A stretch of 64,000 bases of DNA from Cryptomeria japonica (lineage: Eukaryota > Streptophyta > Pinopsida > Cupressales > Cupressaceae), in assembly GCF_030272615.1 (NCBI RefSeq), contig NC_081414.1, positions 821,433,896-821,497,895 on the forward strand, read 5' to 3'. The translations under genes were made by a program, and so were the position numbers. This document shows, in pieces, positions 33,556-45,071 of the stretch (within the stretch, counting starts at the first letter, position 1; each line of letters starts with the position of its first letter). The notes under the pieces are model-generated. The model ran no database searches. It was not told where the DNA came from and saw only the letters and a program-made list of their open reading frames with translations.

Positions 33556-34822
33556 TGTTAGGATAATCGGTGAACAACCGAGAAGGGGGGGTGAATCAGT
33601 TGTTAACATATTATAACATTTAATGCATTCAATAGCCTTTAACCAAATTAAGTACCAATAAAGCAAAAATGGATACCGTTAAACACTACAACTTAACAAA
33701 TAAACAGATAATCAATGTAAAGAAACCATACCACATAACACCATGATTTTTACATGGAAAACCTAGAAAGGGAAAAACCATGATGGGAAGCCTACCCATA
33801 GTCAGATGATACTTCTGCAGAAAGTATGTGTTACAATGAGGGGCCTGCACTTGCAGGAAGGCAAACTACCAAGATCATACTGCTCATTACCAAAAGAGTC
33901 TCACTGACTACAAAGAGGCTACAACCTTGTCAAGATAAATGGACAACAATCCAATAGAGTGAACTTCCAGAGATAACAGCTACCATTCTTGATTATAGTC
34001 TCGGTTAAGCTCAATACCAGAAGACTAAATCCTCTTCCTTAATCCCAATTTGATCACCAATGATCAACCAAATCCTTTGCCTGAATGATATTACAATATT
34101 TGCACATTACAATCCTTGACCATCACCTTTCCAATAACCATGATACTTTACAAAGAGTTTCTACCACTTATTTATATAAACCCTAAAGCCTAAACCAATT
34201 AGGTCGACAACCTAAAAGATATCACAATAAGATCAATACATAAATCCATTTACAATGATATGCCATGTCGGCTCAAGACCAAAACAACAATAAACAAACC
34301 ATAAAACATCTTGGTAACGTGTAGAGAACATGTTATCATGATACCAGTCCATAACCTAGATAGGTAGCAGACCTATTCTGGGTCCACCACGCCAAAGTAA
34401 TATCTTCAAGAAGTTGAAGCAAGATCAAAGAACTTCTGCAGCATCCTGAAATCCATCTAGAAGCTGCACCAACACCACTTATGCATCCTGTCAGGATTCC
34501 TTAGTGAAAGCTCTGTTGGTAAAGCCATAAACCAATGTCGGTAAGGGTTTACCAGAGTGTATGATAGCATCCAATTACCAATTCCATACCGTCTGAACAA
34601 GATATGCTCTAGGAGAACCTAACACATGAAATCAAACATATCCCATAGATCCAAACATGTTGGATGTGTCCAACAGATAGTCTCATCTCTCAGTAACACT
34701 AGATCTTCTACCGATAACCAAAACCTGTCTATCGGTGCCGATAACCAGCCATATCAGCTAGTATTGACATTAATGACAAAACATCAATGCAACACATAAT
34801 CAATTCATCCATAATGCCAACA
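33556..34822 (-). repeat. CopD 3' LTR
   Basis: The LTR is 1267 bp, TGTTAGGA at the left and CCAACA at the right. On the minus strand AGGGTTTATATAAATA (about 34168-34185) joins a telo-box-like AGGGTTT to a TATA box. The CATGGTTTTTCCC / GGTTTTCCATG pair is at 33750-33785. The stem is AACAACCGA (33573-33581) / TCAGTTGTT (33596-33604). It is related in sequence to the CopF 3' LTR. Confidence 0.92.
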
Positions 34823-35181
34823 ATCTCTCCCTTTGGCATTGATGGCAACACTAGATGTGAAAAAACATCTAAGTACCAAGAAATGCCAAATAAGTCTCCC
34901 CCTGTGGAAGACAACCAACAATATCCTGAATAACTCTCCCCTAGTGAATGATATCTCTGTAAGGTTCTGAATACATCTCTCCGAAATTTTTTTATTTTTC
35001 ACATCACTATCTCTCCCCCTTTGACATCAATGCCAGAAATCTAACAAAAATATCAAAGCAAGAATATAAACCTTTGTATCTCAAAGCTAACTACTCCCCC
35101 TGAGTAGTAGCAACACTTATCAGTACCAAAATGAATAATGTCTCTGATAATGCATGCCAGACTGATGACACACTACATCAA
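34823..35181 (-). other. CopD 3' untranslated region and polypurine tract
   Basis: No gene. The tract AAAGGGAGAGATTG abuts the LTR. Further purine tracts (minus strand GGGGGAGAC near 34900, GGGGGAGAGA near 35010) and the CATTGATG motif repeat within it. Confidence 0.75.
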
Positions 35182-36990
35182 TCAAGTCTCTGTCGGACGG
35201 GCAGAAACCCCTAACTTGTCTCTTAAATATTCATATGATTCCTTAGACAACAGTTTAGTGAATATGTTTGCAATCTGTTCTTTAGTGTTCACATAAACCA
35301 ATTTGTCTTCCTTTGCTTCTACCTTGTCCTTCAAAAAGTTATACTTTATTGGTAATGCTTAGTTTTAGAGTGAAATACTAGATTGTTAGACATATCAATA
35401 GTTTCAGAGTTATCAAAGTACATAACTACTGGTTCACTACAATTTACCCTAATATCCTTCAACATTTACTTCATCCACAAGACTTGAGTGCAATTAGTTG
35501 CTGCTGCAACATACTCAGCTTCTGTAGTAGACAAAGAAATGCATGACTATTTTTTGTTGATCCATGAAACTAGTTTTTTTCCAAGAAAGAAAGCTCCACC
35601 AGAAGTACTCTTACTGTCACCAGTATCTCCTACCCAATCTGAATTAGTATATGCACATAAAGTGAAATCATCATTTTTAGAATACCATAAATCATACTCT
35701 GTTGTTCCTTGTAAATACTGGAATATCCTCTTAACTGCACATTCATGATTTTCTTTAGGATTATTTTGATACCTTGAAACAATACTTACTACATTCATAA
35801 TATCTAGTCTAGTCTGTGTCAAATATAACAGACCACCAATCATAGATTTATACTTTGTCGAATTTACCGATGTAGAAGTATCCTTGATAGATAATTTCCC
35901 ACTTGTCACTATAGGAGTACTTACCGGTTTGGAATTATCCATACCAAAATTCCTCAACAATTCTCTCAGATACCTAGTTTGACGGATAAAAATGCCTTTA
36001 TTAGTTTGAGTAATCTACAAACCTAAGAAAAATCTAATCTCACCAATCATGGACATTTCAAATTCATTCTTCATATTGTTAGCAAATTCTATGCACAATT
36101 TATCTTCTCCTCCAAAAATGATATCATCAACAAATACTTCAATAATCAGAATATCATCATCAATGATTTTATAATATAAATTGCTATCAACACTGCCTTT
36201 AGCAAAACCAAGCTTCAAAAGATATTTATCCAACCTTGCATACCAAGCTCTAGGAGCTTGTTTCAAACCATATAAAGATTTCTTCATTCTGAAAACCATA
36301 TATTTATCATCTGTCAGTGAAAAACCATCAGGTTTCTCAATGTATACATCTTCCTCAAGTTCACCATTCAAAAATGCACATTTAATATCCATTTGATAAA
36401 CCTTATAGTTCTTATAAGCTGCATAGGCAAGAAATAGTGTAACAACTTCAATTCTAGCTACAGGTGCAAATGTTTCACCATAATCAATTCCTTCCATTTG
36501 AGAATATCTTTTACAAACCAATCTAGCCTTGTTTCTTATAACTTAACCATCCTCATTCAATTTATTCCTAAAAACCCATTTAGTTCCAATAACATTCTTA
36601 TTTTTAGGTCGGGGAACTAATGTCCAAGTTTCATTATTTTCTATCTAATCTAGTTCATCTTCCATATCCTTTAACCAATGTTTATCCTTACAAGCTTCAA
36701 TAACAATTGCCTGTTCAGCTCGAGAAATAAGACATACCTTATCATTTGCCAATCTTCTTTTTGTCATAACTCCCTTATTCCTATCTCCAATAATTTGATC
36801 TTCAGAATAATTTAATCTTACATACCTTGGTCTCTTTTGAATTTTAGATTCACTTCTCTGATCATCAGTCCCAATTGAACTTTCTGATAGCGCCGATGTA
36901 ATTGTCTCAGATTCCTTTACCAGTTGGGGCATTGTCAGTTCTGTTGTGATCATTTCCACTGTCGGTTCCCTGTCATATGATATAGATTGA
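35182..36990 (-). pseudogene. CopD linker, reverse transcriptase and RNase H
   Basis: Linker: [51 protein letters not shown] with a stop at about 36541, then an open stretch (36521-36015) with [26 protein letters not shown] and [12 protein letters not shown], ending FLGL-stop-IT (CAG to TAG). RNase H (35960-35547) has YTNSDWVGDTGDSKST and SWINKK, then another Gln-to-stop, STTEAEYVA and HSKTKH. It is frame-shifted over the last 60 codons and ends at a TGA at 35182. The first RNase H Asp lies in SDWVG, where relatives have DWAG. Confidence 0.92.
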
Positions 36991-37079
36991 TTTCTATACT
37001 ACTCATCCACTTTCACATTAGCACTTTCCATAATTTTCTGCAATATTTTGTTATAACATCTATATGCTTTGCTTTGAAT

Positions 37080-38263
37080 TTAATAACCAAGAAATATTCC
37101 TTCATCACATCTAGGATCAAACTTTCCAATAGAATCATCTCTTTTAATATAAAATTTACTTCCAAAAATTATGAAATATTTAATAGTAGGTGTATGTCCA
37201 AACCATAATTCATAAGGGGTCTTACCGGTTTCACCTTTGATGTGAACTATGTTGAATGTGTAGACTGTTGTACTCACTGCTTCCCTCCAGTAGATATGAG
37301 TTAATTTAGCTTCCATCATCATAGATCTTGCTGCATCCAAAATGGTTCTGTTCTTTTTTTCAACTACTCCATTTTGTTGAGGAGTTATAGGTGCAGATAA
37401 CTGTCTCCTAATGCCATTTGTCTCACGGTAACTGTTAAATTCATGAGAAGTGAACTCACCACCATGATATGATCTTAAACATTTGATTTTCAATCTAGTT
37501 TCTGTTTTAACCTTCGCTTTAAAGATTTTGAATTTCTCAAAGGCTTCAAACTTCTCCCTAAGCAAAGTCACCCACATCATTCTATAATAGTAATCAATAA
37601 TCAACATGAAATACCTATCACCTTGAAAGCTTCCAGTCCTTGCTGGACCATATAAGTCAGTGTGAATCAAATCAAGTACATCATTATATTTATCATGTAT
37701 GCTCTTAAAATAACTTCTAAGTTGTTTTCCCAATTGACATTCCTTGCATACTGGAATATGAGGCTTCACAATCCTAGGTATATCTCTAACTTCCTTAGTT
37801 GAACTGATCTTAACAATACAATCAAAATTAACATGACACAACCTTCTATGCCATAACCAACTCTCATCAATATGAGAAGTCAAACATGTCTTATTACCAG
37901 GGTTCAAGTGAAAGATATTACCTCCAGTCTGAATACCGGTTGCAATCTCCAAACCAGTCTTGTTAATGATTTTACATTTTCTATCTTTAAACTGAAGTTG
38001 GAAACCCTTATCAACCAATTGACCAACACTCAAAAGATTATGCTTTAAACCTTCTACATAATAGAGATTATCAGTGTTATCCTTTCCATCCAAAGAAATA
38101 ATACCTCTACCTCTAATCATACAAGCTTTGTCATCTCCAAATCTGACTTGACCGCCATTATATTCTTGTAGTGACAAAAAATTTCTTTTATCTCTAGTCA
38201 TATGGTGTGAGCATCCACTATCAATTACCCATTTGTCCTTATCTTCAACTTTTGACGATTTAA
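37080..38263 (-). pseudogene. CopD protease remnant and integrase (long intact frame)
   Basis: A 373-codon frame runs from MTRDKRNF to IFLGY. The protease signature WVIDSGCSHHM lies just upstream, at about 38200-38235. The zinc finger is complete: H118, H123, C152, C155 (numbering from the Met at 38201). The first catalytic Asp (D182 in HTDLYGP) and the Glu (E281 in VVEKKN) are present. The second Asp is Tyr (LRSYHGGEF, residue 245), a single-base change that should abolish catalysis. IIDYYYRMMW also departs from the usual IDDYSRMMW. Gag is missing upstream. Confidence 0.93.
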
Positions 38264-38511
38264 TGCCAAAGTGATTTATTTAATTAAATATGCAAAAGAA
38301 ATTTAATTGAATAAATGAGATATTTGATTTTAAAAAGATTTTCTTGGAATGATCAATTAATTAAATATGTTTTTAATTTGCCATGTGACATTGATGATTT
38401 TAGAAATTAATTGTGTGCTCAAGATTAATTTAATTGCCTTTGTTTAGGACCTTGGTGATGTTGTCGAGATTTGGGGCCTATGGTTTGGATGACCATTTTT
38501 AGGGTATTACA
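38264..38511. repeat. LTR-like filler between CopD and CopG
   Basis: This 248-bp AT-rich piece starts TGCCAAAGTG and ends GGGTATTACA. Read on the minus strand it begins TGTAATACCC, a start common in gypsy LTRs. Flanking pentamers do not match, so it is probably a fragment captured at a break rather than a clean solo LTR. Confidence 0.5.
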
Positions 38512-39720
38512 AGAACAAGTGACCAAGTGTTGTTTTTCTTAATTTGATCAAGTTCTTCATTCATCACATTTAATCAGTCATCATCCTTTAGAGATTTTTT
38601 AACTGTCTTCGGTTCAACCAGTATAATCATCGCTTTATATAAAACATCTTCTGCCAAAAACTTTGAAATAACTGACATTAGGATTTTTATCATACCATAA
38701 CTCATAAGATGTCTTATCATTACCTGGTTCAATGTGTAAACAACAATACTGACTACTTCTCTCCAAAACATCCTAGGTAAATCTCCCTGTATCAGCATAG
38801 TCCTTGTTGCTTCAAAAATGGTTTTGTTTCTCCTTTCTGCAATTCCATTTTGTTGTGGTGTCCTTGGAGCAGATAGCTACCTCTTTATTCCATTTTGATC
38901 ACAATATATCACAAACTCATCTGATGCAAACTCTCCACCCCAGTCAGATCTTGGGCATTTAAGATTCTTACCGGTTTCCTTTTCTACTAAGGCCTTGAAT
39001 ACCTTGAATTTGCTGAAAGATTCTGACTTTTCCTTGAAAAAAAGTAACCGACATCATTCTATAAAAGTCATCAGTAAATATCATGAAATAATTGTCATTA
39101 TAAAAACTTCTAGTCCTCATAGGACCACATAAGTCAGTGTGCACCAAATCTAGAATATTCTCAAAAGAAAAAAATTTGCTCTTAAAAGAAGATGTAGTCA
39201 TCTTACCCAATTGACATTCTTTACACAACACATTGTCTAGTTTAACAAGTTGTGGCATACCTCTCACCATACTAAATTTGATGACCTTAACCACATTATC
39301 AATGTTCACATGACAAAACCTTCTATGCCATAACCGGCTACCTTCAACCTTAGCAACCAAACAATTGTTCACATTAGCATTCAGACGGAATAAGTTACCT
39401 TTAGTTTGTTTACCAATAGCAATTAATTCTCCTTTGCATCCTAAGATCCTGCAAACTCCATTCTTAAACTCAAGATGATAACCTTTGTCATTCAACTGAC
39501 CAACACTCAACAAGTTATGTTTTAAACCTTCAACCCAAAATACATCATCAACATTACTTATACCATTCAAAGAGATAGAACCTTTACCTTTAACCATACA
39601 AGATGAATTGTTTCCAAATATTACTACACACCATCAAATTCTTTAAGATAAATAAACTTGTTCTTATCACCGGTCATGTGGTGTGAGCAACCACTATTAA
39701 TAATCCATTTATCACTATTG
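38512..39720 (-). pseudogene. CopG protease, integrase and RT start
   Basis: Protease remnant: INSGCSHHMTGDKNKF-like at about 39700-39650. From 39597 there is VKGKGSISLNG and LLSVGQL, then the zinc finger (LWHRRFCHVNID and CKECQLGKM), TDLCGP and a stretch with frameshifts near 39050. CPRSDWGGEF (second Asp kept), a stop at about 38880 and AERRNKT follow in other frames. The stretch 38798-38574 fuses the integrase end (FWREVVSIVVYTLNQ) to VEPKTVKKSLKDDD and the RT start (NEELDQIKKNNTWSLV), so the linker is deleted. Confidence 0.85.
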
Positions 39721-40756
39721 TAAATGTGAGATAAGTTAGTAAAGCCTTCTTATGAGACATATCTTCCTTAATAATAACAAAAACAATCTCCTCATTGTCT
39801 TCATCCTCAGATTCCTCATTAGTGACTCCTTCATCAACTGCAACATAAGACTGTTTATTTCCTTTTCTCTTATATTTTATAAACTTTTCCTTTTGATCAT
39901 TATTAGGACAATGTGCAACAATATGTCCTATCTTGTTACAAGAGAAACATTTGAGAGGCAACTTACCTTTGTACTTACTAGTGCCTCTAGGAAGTCTTTT
40001 AGCCAATAGAGCTTCAAATTCCATCAGATTACCTTCATCATCCACATGAGCTTTACTACCACCAAGATGACTTGACCTACATTCATGACTATGACAAACA
40101 TCTTTCCCTTTTCTCACCGGTACACTAGATATAGATGCATTAAAAGCATATTTTGTCTTCGGTACACTATTATGAAAACTATTTAACCCAAAAGCAGTGG
40201 GCTTATCAATCAAAGAATCAATAGTAACCTTATCCTTAGTAACTGAACTCAACTCTTGAATAGAAGACACTCTAATAGCATAGGCAGATAAGAGGTTTCT
40301 AAGAATCTTACTCATAACAATGTCTTCTTCTATAGTACCACCAACACTCTTGATTCCATGGACAACTTATTTAATCCTCTATCCATACTGAGTACTATTT
40401 TCTCCTTGCATCATTCTCATATCATCAAACTTTCCTCTAAGACTCTCTTCTTTAGCCTTTTGAACATTCTTATCACCACCATAGAATAATTCTAACTTCT
40501 CCCAAACTTCAAAAGCAGTCTCTAAACCATGGACATCAATATATTCAGTATCAGGCAGTGCACTTACTATGGCTTCTAGTGCTTGAATATTTTCTTGCTA
40601 CTCCAACTGATCTGCACTTAGAGGACCAGTAGGAGGTACATATTGAGTAATAACATGCTGCCAAAATTGAGCACCCATACCTTTGATATATATCTTCATT
40701 CTATCACTGCATATTCTGTAGTTGTCCTTAGTGAATTTGGGACCCTCCTTCATCAT
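39674..40756 (-). pseudogene. gag: CopG gag
   Basis: MMKEGPKFTKDNYRI starts at 40756. Stops occur at about 40600, 40383 and 40370, and the last 213 codons (40315-39674) are open. The zinc knuckle CFSCNKIGHIVAHC is complete, unlike the CopA and CopB copies, where the last Cys is Phe. An acidic tail (DEGVTNEESEDEDNEE) follows. The very end runs out of frame into the protease region. Confidence 0.9.
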
Positions 40757-40810
40757 CTTCCTCGGATCTTTTACTCAAGTGGTTAAGCTTCTGTACAAAG
40801 AGGACCTAAA

Positions 40811-40823
40811 GCTCTGATACCAA
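40811..40823 (-). other. CopG primer-binding site
   Basis: The minus strand reads TTGGTATCAGAGC, an exact match to the plant initiator tRNA-Met complement. The next eight bases lead to the LTR end at about 40831. Confidence 0.85.
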
Positions 40824-40830
40824 ATTTTAT

Positions 40831-42290
40831 TGTGAGGATCCAGTTTTTATTAAGAGAGGGGGGGGGGGGGTTGAATCAATAATAAGGATAAACTACAACT
40901 TTTCACCAATCTACAAAATACTTCACAAAATAGTTTAGTACCAGTACCGGTTTCCACTCAATCAATCACTTAATGTAGATTCACCAAAACATTACCGGTA
41001 GCAACTTAAGTGCTCATCTTTAAGAAAAATATAGTAAAGACATAAAATGCATAACTCGACAATCCATTTACAACATGAAGACAAGGATTTTTCATTTGGA
41101 AACCCAAATGGGAAAAACCACGGTGGGAATTGGTACCCACAAAATATGCACTCTTTCAGAATGCGCCCTGTTAGGAGTCTACCCGGTTAAGAGAAGACCT
41201 GTTAGGAGTCACCCAGTCAAGGGATTTTACAACTTAGCTATGTTAGGATCTTTACCCTGTTAGGAGTAACCTCACTGGAGGATTTAAACCCAAATTAATG
41301 AGCCACTCGGTGAAGGGATTTACAAGATCAAGCCTGTTAGGACCTAGCCGGTTAAGGGATTTTAATGTTGTTGCAACTATTAGCTTCATAGATTTCTATT
41401 ACAGATCCTTGTCAGCTCCAATCTACCTCTCTCAGGAAGACATCTCAATCTGGTTCGGCACACACACACTTCTTTGATCATCGACACAATAAAGTTTCTA
41501 AAACTCGACCTGAATAGACTTTACAATTAGGTTGGTTACATAACCCTAACTTACAATGAATCTACATCATAGATCATATTAGATCATTAAAAATAATTAT
41601 AGATCATCATACAGATCATTACAACAAATTACAAGACAATTACTGCTGTTGAATGATCATAACTCATCACCGCACATCGATTTGATAAGTTGTCAAACCC
41701 TTAACATATTTTGCTATGCACTTCATTTTTTTCCAATAAATTCGATCATTGTACAATCAAAAACAAAATCTTATCTCTTCACATGGATTCTGACATGTCA
41801 TCGTCATCTTATGAACATGAAAAGAATCACTACCAAACCATAAAACATCACCGACCAAAGATCTTGTTACCGGTTCTAACACCCTAGCTGATTATACAAA
41901 AATCAATTACAAACATTACTTTCGGTTCTCCAACCATGATGTGGTTGGTGTCATAATATCATTATGATTTCATAAGCACACATTGCAAACCACAACACCT
42001 AACTCAACACGGATCACTACCGCAACCATCTCCTTCACTATTTCCTCTTATCGGTTCACTATCACTTGGCAGTTTTTCTTTTCAACTCAATTCAATTCAA
42101 TCCATTATCAGTTAGACTTAATCAGTAGACTTAGATGACATACCAAGCATAAAAAAAAATGGACAAACATGGTTTCCATCAATGAAAACACAAATAACTG
42201 ATCATCAAGCATCATATCATAATTATATCATCACCAACAGTCCTTTACTAGTACACCATCATCTCCATTAGTTATGCCAACATGCCAACA
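40831..42290 (-). repeat. CopG 5' LTR
   Basis: The LTR is about 1460 bp, as long as the CopA 3' LTR. The left part has a G-run (12 or more G) within a stem TTATTAA (40847-40853) / TCAATAA (40876-40882), then the CCGTGGTTTTTCCC / GGGTTTCCA pair at about 41095-41130, and the GTTAGG/GTTAAGGG-type unit array at 41160-41370. The right boundary is either of two close CCAACA ends (42282 or 42290). It abuts Gyp1. Confidence 0.8.
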
Positions 42291-43926
42291 AACACTTGAT
42301 CCAATGCTCTTATCTACTCCTTGCTCTGGTAGAGGATCCATATTGAATGATCTTCCATTCTTTGTGATCATGTAAGTATTCTTCTCCCCATCATGTTGAG
42401 TCTTCACATCAAACTACCATGGGTGTCCTTACAATAAATGGCATGCATCCATAGGAAGTATATCACATAAAATTATCTTTATATTCACCAATCTCAAACT
42501 CTACCCACGTTTTCTCATATACCACAACATGTTTCCCCTTGTTCAACCATGACACCTTATAGGGACTAACATGGGGTATTCTTTTCAATTTCAACTTGTC
42601 TACCATTTCAACTAAAACCAAATTTTTAGTGGAGCCAGAATCAACAATCACCTTACACAACTTACCATAGGCATTGCACTATGTTCTGAATAAGGTCTTC
42701 CTCTGAGGTGGTTCTTGGTGTTGTGGTAACTTCAACAAGGTTCTCCTTAGCATAAGAATCTCTCCTACCATAGATGGTCCTACATTGCCAATGGGGAAGT
42801 TAACACTTTGGCATTCATCTGCTTGGACTAGTTGGTTCCTTCTCTCTCCTCCATGAGAGGCTAAGGCTTTCTTCTCAGGACACTTACTTGTTGGATGCCC
42901 CACTTGGTTACAATTGTAACACTTCCCTATGAAGATACTTGGACCTCTACCAGGTCCTCCAAACCTGCCCCTACCAATGGGCCTTCTTCCTCTAAAGCCT
43001 CCCCTAGAACCTGAATCTCCACCTTTCTCTTAGTAACTAGTCTCTCCATTAGACTTTTGGAACTGATTCCTTCCCCCAAAGTTCCTTCTACCTCTGTTAT
43101 TCCTTCCACCTTTGCCTCTATAATTCTGGTCTCCCCTTCTTCTCAATTTTTCCTCAGCCCTTAAGGCCATTTGGAAGCACTCATCCACTGTTCTTGGGAT
43201 CACCATGCTCATCTCATCTTGTATGCTGAACTTGAGTCCATTTAGGTATCTAGCAACCTTCTCCTTCTCATCTTCATGATGATTGGCCTTGAAAATCAAC
43301 TTGTGGAACTCTTCTGTGTAGGATTCCACATCCAAGTCTTTTTGCTTCAAGTTGTCGAACCTCTTGATGATTTGGGTTTCATAGTCAGTAGGCATGAATT
43401 TTGCCTTAATTAGGGACACCATTCTACTCCATGAACTGATCATATTCTTTCTCATCTTCACCCTTTCACCTTGGGTGTAGTTCCACCACACCAAAGTTGA
43501 CCCCTTCAACCAAGTTTTAACAAACTTCACCTTCTTATCTTTAGCCTTCTTCTTGTAGTCAAAGTAATTATTCAATGCATCAATCCAATCTGCAAGTTCA
43601 TCTCCATCCAACTTGCCACTCTATATGGGTAAATCCACCTTAGGTTCTGTTTGTGCCGCCTTCACAACATCTATGAACATCTTTTGATTTGTAGGTATCT
43701 CATGGATACTCTGTCTTTCTTCTTCCCCCTCTGCTTCTTCATCTCCAGAGTCTGTTGACTCATCTCCTTTGCCCTTCTCTTTTCCCCTCAACTTCTTGAT
43801 GTCCTCGACCATCATGGCTTTCCATCCATTCCTCATTCTCTTCTGCAACTCTTGGAGTTCTTTTTCCATGTCTTCCTTCTTTGGAGGCATCTCACTAGCC
43901 TCTCCTTCACTCTCTTCTACTGACAT
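42291..43926 (-). pseudogene. gag: Gyp1 gag-protease polyprotein
   Basis: From MSVEESEGE at 43926 one frame runs to about 42463 with only three stops (43621, 43030, 42679), then a frameshift near 42463. In order: an acidic N-terminus, a retrotransposon gag domain (LADWIDALNNYF, WLKGSTLVWW, FMPTDYETQIIKRF, ARYLNGLKFSIQDEM), an Arg/Gly-rich stretch (RGKGGRNNRGRRNFGGR), the zinc knuckle CYNCNQVGHPTSKC near 42925-42885, and the protease motif VIVDSGSTKNLV near 42650. The C-terminal piece reads NMDPLPEQGVDKSIGSSV. One long gag-pol frame is usual for this gypsy type. Confidence 0.92.
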
Positions 43927-43950
43927 ACACCAAACTTCTCTTCAAGCAAG

Positions 43951-43963
43951 GCTTTGATACCAA
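43951..43963 (-). other. Gyp1 primer-binding site
   Basis: The minus strand reads TTGGTATCAAAGC, an initiator tRNA-Met type site with one transition, just downstream of the LTR end at 43966. Confidence 0.8.
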
Positions 43964-43965
43964 TA

Positions 43966-45071
43966 TGATGCAAAGGCCTATGGACTCAAGTGGTTTAATC
44001 AACCAAACTAAGACAAATTTACAAAAGATCCAATTGAATGATACATAAACTCAATACATGATCAAGGAATGCAAACTCAAGAGAGTTTAGACTCACAAAG
44101 GTTGATGGAGATACAACTTCTCACATCATGCCCACACATATAACAACACACCATAGGACTCCATGACGCTTGTGTTTTGTATTCAATATAATGTTAGGCA
44201 CTCAAATACTGCATTCACATGCCAGAGGGACTCCAACAATGGAGACACAACAAACCGTTTGTTCACATATGCAACAAAGGTTATTGGCCCATTCACTAGG
44301 ACTAAACCTAGTAACCCTCCTTTTAGGACTGCTCAGCAATAACCTTCCAAATTTACAAATGACCCTCCAAAATTTTCACAGTTTTAAATACCCACCAAGG
44401 AGGCCTAAAATTCATGGAAATGCCAGATCCTGACTCCTCCTCTGATCGGGTCAAACAACAACTGCTACAATAGGCCTAAATGACTAATTAGATCACTTTT
44501 ACAAAGCAAGTATCCTTGAATGGCATGCACTCCTCAAGACAATGGTTGGGAAAGGTTTGCATACATCCAAAAACACCACTTCCAATATGAACTTGTGCCT
44601 AACACCCTCTGTACGGTCTCTGCAATCAGTTCTTCCTTGTTCTAAGGCTAGGCACATAGGGATGCCTAGCCATCTATGCACTTTTCACCATGGAAACCAC
44701 TTGCCCCTGCTCTAGAACCACTAAAATCTTAGAATACATACACAACCCCTTCATTACACCAAAATTAGACTTTCCTATTGATGCAATGAGGAGAAATGTT
44801 ACATTCTTGATGAAAACCTTAGGTTTCAAGGGTTCGAGGATAATTTTCACAAAAAACAAATGCATCTCCTTCAAATCAATGCCAAATTTAGTGAGACGGT
44901 CGTGAAAGGAAAGATAATTCATCATACCACACTTTACAATAGGTTTCAGGACAAGGTCAATCAATACCGAGCTGTACCAGATGACTGTTATGCATGAAAA
45001 GCAGGAATCTTCAAGAAACAATGACAAGTTTGCATTCAATTTTCCACAAAATCATCAACAACCATTACAAT
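43966..45071 (-). repeat. Gyp1 5' LTR, extent uncertain
   Basis: The LTR ends (minus strand) in GCATCA at 43966. Its start should lie at or beyond 45071, where the CopE LTR begins, so the LTR is about 1.1 kb or truncated. The interval has no gene. A sequence near 44600-44650 rich in GTGCCTAGCC-like bases may be transcribed LTR. No second copy is available. Confidence 0.55.

Larger units (their letters stand above)
33556..38263 (-). mobile_element. CopD: Ty1/copia element lacking gag and 5' LTR
   Basis: On the minus strand the order is protease motif, integrase, linker, RT, RNase H, 3' untranslated region, polypurine tract and 3' LTR (34822 to 33556). It is truncated at 38263, just upstream of the protease, where an unrelated LTR-like piece starts. 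It belongs to the CopC/E/F group. Confidence 0.92.
38512..42290 (-). mobile_element. CopG: Ty1/copia element, 5' half
   Basis: On the minus strand the order is 5' LTR (42290 to 40831), primer-binding site, gag, protease, integrase and the first residues of RT, where it is cut at 38512. It belongs to the CopA/B group. Its 5' LTR borders the Gyp1 protease frame, so it appears to have inserted there; the 3' half is absent from this window. Confidence 0.88.
42291..45071 (-). mobile_element. Gyp1: Ty3/gypsy element, 5' part (LTR, gag, protease)
   Basis: On the minus strand the order is LTR (right of 43966), primer-binding site, gag, zinc knuckle and protease, cut at 42290 by the CopG LTR. The right side is cut or bordered at 45071 by the CopE 5' LTR. 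Gag and protease resemble chromovirus-type gypsy, but I see no RT here to settle the lineage. The matching RT start is on the opposite strand at 33199. Confidence 0.88.

Noticed and set aside
44170-44433. Plus-strand ORF of 87 codons
   Set aside because: It falls inside the probable Gyp1 LTR, is antisense to the element and has no domain.
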